Source: JBHHZM01 sp046758065 (GTDB lineage Bacteria > Pseudomonadota > Alphaproteobacteria > JAAXGF01). From it: a DNA stretch of 64,000 bases. The DNA is taken from contig JBHHZM010000001.1 in assembly GCA_046758065.1 (NCBI GenBank), positions 47,455-111,454 on the forward strand, given 5' to 3'. Of the stretch, positions 60,670 to 64,000 are shown in pieces (the stretch's first letter is position 1; each line of letters begins with the position of its first letter). The notes under the pieces are model-generated. The model saw only the letters and a program-made list of their open reading frames with translations, had not been told where the DNA came from and made no database searches. Position numbers and translations under genes: made by a program.

Positions 60670-62328
60670 TCAGATGGTGAAGGCGAGTTCGCCCAGCCGC
60701 TTCGTCAGCTTCATGTTCTCGCCGTAGTCGATGGGCACCCCGATGATCGCCGGGCCCTGCTGTGCGAACGCCTCCTCGAGCGCCGGCGCGAGCTCTTCGG
60801 GCGCGGTCAGCGTCTTGCCCCAGGCGCCGAAGGCGTCGGCGAGCTTCTCGAAATCCGGATTGGTGAAGTCGAGCCTGGAATGGCGGCCGCCGAAGGTATT
60901 TTGCTGCTTCCACTTGATCAGGCCGTACGCGCCGTCGCACCACACCATCGCCACCACGTTGATCCGGTTGCGGACGGCGGTCTCGATGTCCTGGACGTTC
61001 ATCAGGAAGCCGGCGTCGCCGTTGATCGACAGCACCCGGCGCTCGGGAAAGGCGATCTTGGCGCCGATCGAGCCGGGCAGCGCGAATCCCATGGTGCAGA
61101 AGCCGTTCGAAATGAGGCAGGTATTGGGCTCGTCGCACTGGTAGTAGCGCGAGATCCACATCTTGTGCGCTCCGACGTCGGAGAGCAGGATGTCCCCGGG
61201 TCCCATGATCTCGCGCACGTCCCACAGCACCTTCTGCGGCTTCATGGGAAACGACGCATCGTCCTTCTCCATGGCGAAGTCGTCGAGGATGGTCCGGCGC
61301 AGCGCCGCGCGCTCGCCGATGTCCCACAACGGCAGGCGGTCGCCGCAGCGCGCGTTGATCGCCTCGTTGATCTGCCACAGCGCATCGGCGATGTCGGCCG
61401 CGATGTCGACGGCGACCCCGTAGTCCTCGTCGATCTCGCTCGGCCAGAAATCGATATGGACGATCTTCTTGCCGCCCTGCCGGTTCCAGAAGTGCGGCGC
61501 GTACTCGACGAGATCGTAGCCCACCGAGATCACCACGTCGGCGGCATCCAGCGCGGCGTTGACGTGATCGCGGGTCTGCAGGCCGATGGTGAACAGGCAG
61601 TGGGGATCGGCGCGCGCCACCGCGCCCTTGCCCATGAAGGTGTTGACCACGCCGATGCCGGCCTTGTGGGCGAGACGCCTGAGCTGTTTCGCGGCGCGCT
61701 TGCGCACCGCCCCGTTGCCGGCGAGGATGATCGGGCTCTTGGCGCCGACGATCGCGTCGACCGCCTGCGAGACCGCCTTGTAGTCGGCGGCGGGACGGCG
61801 CGTCCTTATCACGTCCAACGGGCGCCCGTCGGCATCGTGTTCGGCCAGGTCCTCGGGCAGTTCGATCACCGTGGCGCCCGGCTTCTCGGCGGTCGCCAGC
61901 TTGAACGCCTTGCGCACGACTTCGGGGATGTTGTTCTGGTGGTAGATCGTCTGCGCCCATTTGGTGATCGGCTGGTACATGCCGATCGCATCCATCGCCT
62001 GATGGCTTTCCTTGTGCAGCCGCTCGGTATTCGCCTGGCCGATGATCGCCACCAGTGGGGCGCGATCCATGTTGGCGTCGGCGACGCCGGTGACCAGGTT
62101 GGTGGCGCCGGGCCCCAGGGTTCCGAGACAGACGCCCGCCCGGCCCGTGAGCCGGCCGTAGGCGTCGGCCATGAACGCGGCGGCCTGCTCGTGGCGGCAC
62201 AGCACGAACTCGATCGGGCTGTCGATCAGGGAAATCATGATGTCGGCATTCTCCTCGCCGGGAATGCCGAAGATGTGGGTGACTCCCTCCGCCTCGAGGC
62301 AGCGGACGAACAGGTCTGACGCCTTCAT
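60670..62328 (-). CDS. Acetolactate synthase-type ThDP enzyme (large subunit)
   Basis: This thiamine-diphosphate enzyme (552 aa) has FGIPGEENADIM, the catalytic Glu in CRHEQAAAFMADAYGRLTG, the GTLGPGATNLVTGVADANMDRAPL stretch typical of acetolactate synthases (split), and the ThDP motif NGDAGFLMNVQD near 445. No small regulatory subunit (ilvN) follows, so a catabolic AlsS-like role or another decarboligase activity is more likely than isoleucine/valine synthesis. ATG 62328 is chosen because the family N-terminus starts MKASDLFVRCLE. Confidence 0.85.
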   Translation of the reverse strand: MKASDLFVRCLEAEGVTHIFGIPGEENADIMISLIDSPIEFVLCRHEQAAAFMADAYGRLTGRAGVCLGTLGPGATNLVTGVADANMDRAPLVAIIGQANTERLHKESHQAMDAIGMYQPITKWAQTIYHQNNIPEVVRKAFKLATAEKPGATVIELPEDLAEHDADGRPLDVIRTRRPAADYKAVSQAVDAIVGAKSPIILAGNGAVRKRAAKQLRRLAHKAGIGVVNTFMGKGAVARADPHCLFTIGLQTRDHVNAALDAADVVISVGYDLVEYAPHFWNRQGGKKIVHIDFWPSEIDEDYGVAVDIAADIADALWQINEAINARCGDRLPLWDIGERAALRRTILDDFAMEKDDASFPMKPQKVLWDVREIMGPGDILLSDVGAHKMWISRYYQCDEPNTCLISNGFCTMGFALPGSIGAKIAFPERRVLSINGDAGFLMNVQDIETAVRNRINVVAMVWCDGAYGLIKWKQQNTFGGRHSRLDFTNPDFEKLADAFGAWGKTLTAPEELAPALEEAFAQQGPAIIGVPIDYGENMKLTKRLGELAFTI

Positions 62329-62467
62329 TCTCGCCTCCCCCCTTGTTCTTGTTATCGTAACCGATGGTGGTAGAAGCAGTATCCGGTCGCATGACACCGG
62401 CGTCAACCGCAGCGCCGGTTGCTGGCGCCCTCGGCGTCGCGCCTCCGAACCGGCGCCCTATGACTGC

Positions 62468-63100
62468 CTAAGTTCGACCGGTTCCAAGCAGCCGAAGTTG
62501 GGGCAGCGGACGTTCCACCTGAGGGCGCTCCAGCAACTCGTCGCCCCACTGATACCAGCCCGGTCTCGCGTGCCGGGCGAAGAGTTCGAGGTACGGGCCC
62601 GGGCTGCACGCCTCGACCACATCATAGAACTCGTCCGGCTTACGGCTGTGTTCGCGCTTCCGGGTCGCAAGCAGATTCGGCATCGTGCGCCCGGGCTTCA
62701 GGGTCCGGCCGTTTTTGCCGCGCGTCCCGAATAGGACGAGTTCCGTGACGTTGCGGAAATAAAACCCGACGCCGCGGCGGTCCGGGCCGCCATCCTTCCT
62801 CACCTTGTACCAAACGACGTTCGTCTTGTAGGTGAAGCCCCAGCGTTTCATTACCTCGAGACCTTCGGCAACGAGTGCGTTTGGAACCCAAAGGTAAAGA
62901 TGCGCGGTATCGCGAACCATCTGCGCCACCGGGAGTTCGAGAATGTCATCGAGCGTCATCGTCCCGTAACGCGACAGGCGTTTGTGCTCGGGCGCCATCT
63001 TCCCCGTGCGGTTCTGGAACTGCCAGGGGGGATCGGCGAGAACGGTGTAGAATTTGTGATGATTCACGAAATTGAACAGATCGTCTGCTGCGTTGAACAC
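62468..63100 (-). CDS. MT-A70-family adenine DNA methyltransferase
   Basis: This 210-aa N6-adenine methyltransferase has the DPPW motif (TVLADPPWQFQNRTG) and a closing YLELFARHARPGWYQWGDE segment with the SAM site. It probably protects sites cut by the upstream BglII-like enzyme. A GTG at 63100 with GGAGG ten nt upstream is the likely start, 5 nt after the endonuclease stop. The pair forms one transcript. Confidence 0.88.
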   Translation of the reverse strand: MFNAADDLFNFVNHHKFYTVLADPPWQFQNRTGKMAPEHKRLSRYGTMTLDDILELPVAQMVRDTAHLYLWVPNALVAEGLEVMKRWGFTYKTNVVWYKVRKDGGPDRRGVGFYFRNVTELVLFGTRGKNGRTLKPGRTMPNLLATRKREHSRKPDEFYDVVEACSPGPYLELFARHARPGWYQWGDELLERPQVERPLPQLRLLGTGRT

Positions 63101-63105
63101 TGGTG

Positions 63106-63714
63106 TTACTCCTCCAGCAACCTCGGCGTGATACCGAATACAAGGACGGGGCATCCCCCGGAACGGCCGGCCCGCAATCGCGGCAGCAGCTTGCCCATGT
63201 GGGTCGTGCTTGCCCCGAACTTGTCCTTGTACCGCCTTCTCACGCCATGTTTGTCGTCGTATTCGCCCAAAGAATGAAAATATTCATCAAGTTCAATGCT
63301 TCGGGTAACCAAAATGCCAACACTTATCTTATCATATTCCCAAAATGCTCTGAAAGCGTATAGATCTCTATCGAAAGTTTGGTCTTTGCTGTTCCACTCG
63401 AGATCGAATGCGATTCTTCCCTTACAGTAATCGATTTTGTGTGTGTCTTGGCTAATCATTCTTTCGTCGACGACAAGCTTCGCCTCCAACTTACTTTCTC
63501 GCCACCCCCTCGGACGCAGGATGCCCGAAAACGTCTTCGGTATCGGACTTTCGTTACCGCCTGCCTGCGTCACCTGTGCCTGAGTAAACCGAAACTCCCT
63601 TAGGGCAGCGCAGATTTCAGTGAATTCCTCGGGGAAGACATGCCCAAGAATGACGGCTGCATGCCGCCAATCGTAGACATCGTATAACTTCAGCAAGTCC
63701 GCCGGGACCACCAT
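63106..63714 (-). CDS. BglII/BstYI-family type II restriction endonuclease
   Basis: The 202-aa protein carries the PD-(D/E)XK-like centre near residues 95-115 (KGRIAFDLEWNSKDQTFDRD), then AFRAFWEYDKISVGILVTRS and the closing THMGKLLPRLRAGRSGGCPV, which I recognise as shared by BglII/BstYI-like enzymes that pair with MT-A70 methyltransferases. BglII cuts AGATCT and BstYI cuts RGATCY; this enzyme's site cannot be read from sequence. Lower GC than its surroundings points to horizontal transfer. No controller protein gene is visible upstream. Confidence 0.85.
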   Translation of the reverse strand: MVVPADLLKLYDVYDWRHAAVILGHVFPEEFTEICAALREFRFTQAQVTQAGGNESPIPKTFSGILRPRGWRESKLEAKLVVDERMISQDTHKIDYCKGRIAFDLEWNSKDQTFDRDLYAFRAFWEYDKISVGILVTRSIELDEYFHSLGEYDDKHGVRRRYKDKFGASTTHMGKLLPRLRAGRSGGCPVLVFGITPRLLEE

Positions 63715-63915
63715 CCCAGATATAGTAGTTTGATAGCGACGAAAAGGCGAGCATCATCATGATCTTGATTTCGCGAAAGGGAGAACAAAACAAGAATATA
63801 CGTTACCACGCCTCTCGACTATGTCAAGCGCAACGTTCGTGGTGCATCGGTTCTGTTCGTGGCTCCGGACGGCTTGGCGTACGCGGCTTTTTACGCCGCC
63901 CGGCAGACTCCATCA

Positions 63916-64000
63916 TTAGTGGTTTTCCTGGGGCTCGCGCCGCAACCGGTCGGGGGCGAGGTCGGCGGCGCGGACGCCGAGACCGCGCAGGTCTTCGGGC
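63916..64000 (-). CDS. 3' end of an unidentified gene
   Basis: On the minus strand an open frame enters from the right edge and ends at TAA 63916-63918. The last residues read EDLRGLGVRAADLAPDRLR and a short polar tail. GC-rich third positions fit real coding sequence, but 27 codons are too few to name a product. Confidence 0.35.
   Translation of the reverse strand, partial: PEDLRGLGVRAADLAPDRLRREPQENH

Noticed and set aside
63761..64000. Plus-strand open frame from ATG 63761 to the window edge
   Set aside because: Its composition is Arg/Gly-rich with no motif, and the minus strand there has a better coding frame ending at 63916.

Overview
The window is GC-rich, densely packed bacterial DNA. 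Its content points to an alphaproteobacterium of the Rhodospirillales/Azospirillum type. The evidence is an indolepyruvate decarboxylase that I recognise as very close in sequence to Azospirillum IpdC, perfect CtrA boxes (TTAA-N7-TTAAC), an RpoH promoter with a ROSE-like RNA thermometer in front of hsp20, and pot, gdh and SPOR genes typical of that class. I saw no rRNA, tRNA, CRISPR array or insertion sequence.

Layout. At 1-83 is the start of a class II glutamine amidotransferase that runs off the left edge. From 0.3 to 3.1 kb is a small accessory patch of lower GC: a DUF4258-like protein, an unknown 508-aa protein and a frameshifted PD-(D/E)XK nuclease-like gene. ipdC follows (3.3-4.9 kb). 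From 4.9 to 18 kb is an exopolysaccharide region: a MshEN-FecR protein, then the PEP-CTERM/exosortase-associated set epsB-prsK-prsR-prsT, and on the other strand galE, a MotA/ExbB-like coiled-coil protein and a WalW-type deacetylase. The exosortase itself is not in the window. From 18 to 22 kb come hsp20, a small CtrA-box membrane protein, an amidase and an MFS transporter.

From 22 to 36 kb is nitrogen-compound uptake and breakdown: a putrescine ABC transporter (potF-G-H-I), a divergent PuuB-like oxidase, an aminotransferase, an alkyltransferase-like protein, two paralogous Tat-exported peptide/opine-type binding proteins and a hydantoinase. It contains a tandem duplication of about 2.58 kb in which 704 bp are identical while the two binding-protein genes have diverged strongly. 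From 35.6 to 39.7 kb are a DegP protease and a PepSY/response regulator/sensor kinase operon. From 39.8 to 49 kb are amino-acid enzymes: a DadA-like oxidase, glutamate dehydrogenase, a PagL-domain protein, an O-methyltransferase and a tight three-gene operon. That operon encodes an ornithine-cyclodeaminase-like protein, a histidine/phenylalanine ammonia-lyase homologue that has lost its MIO cofactor triad, and an NAD-dependent epimerase-like protein. I regard this operon as the most novel item in the window.

From 49 to 60 kb are AlkA, two SPOR-domain envelope proteins sharing a CtrA-box intergenic region, a second aminotransferase, a type I secretion ABC/HlyD pair, a CHASE2 adenylate/guanylate cyclase and a TolC-type protein. 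From 60.7 to 64 kb are an acetolactate-synthase-type enzyme and a BglII-like restriction enzyme with an MT-A70 methyltransferase, probably acquired by transfer.
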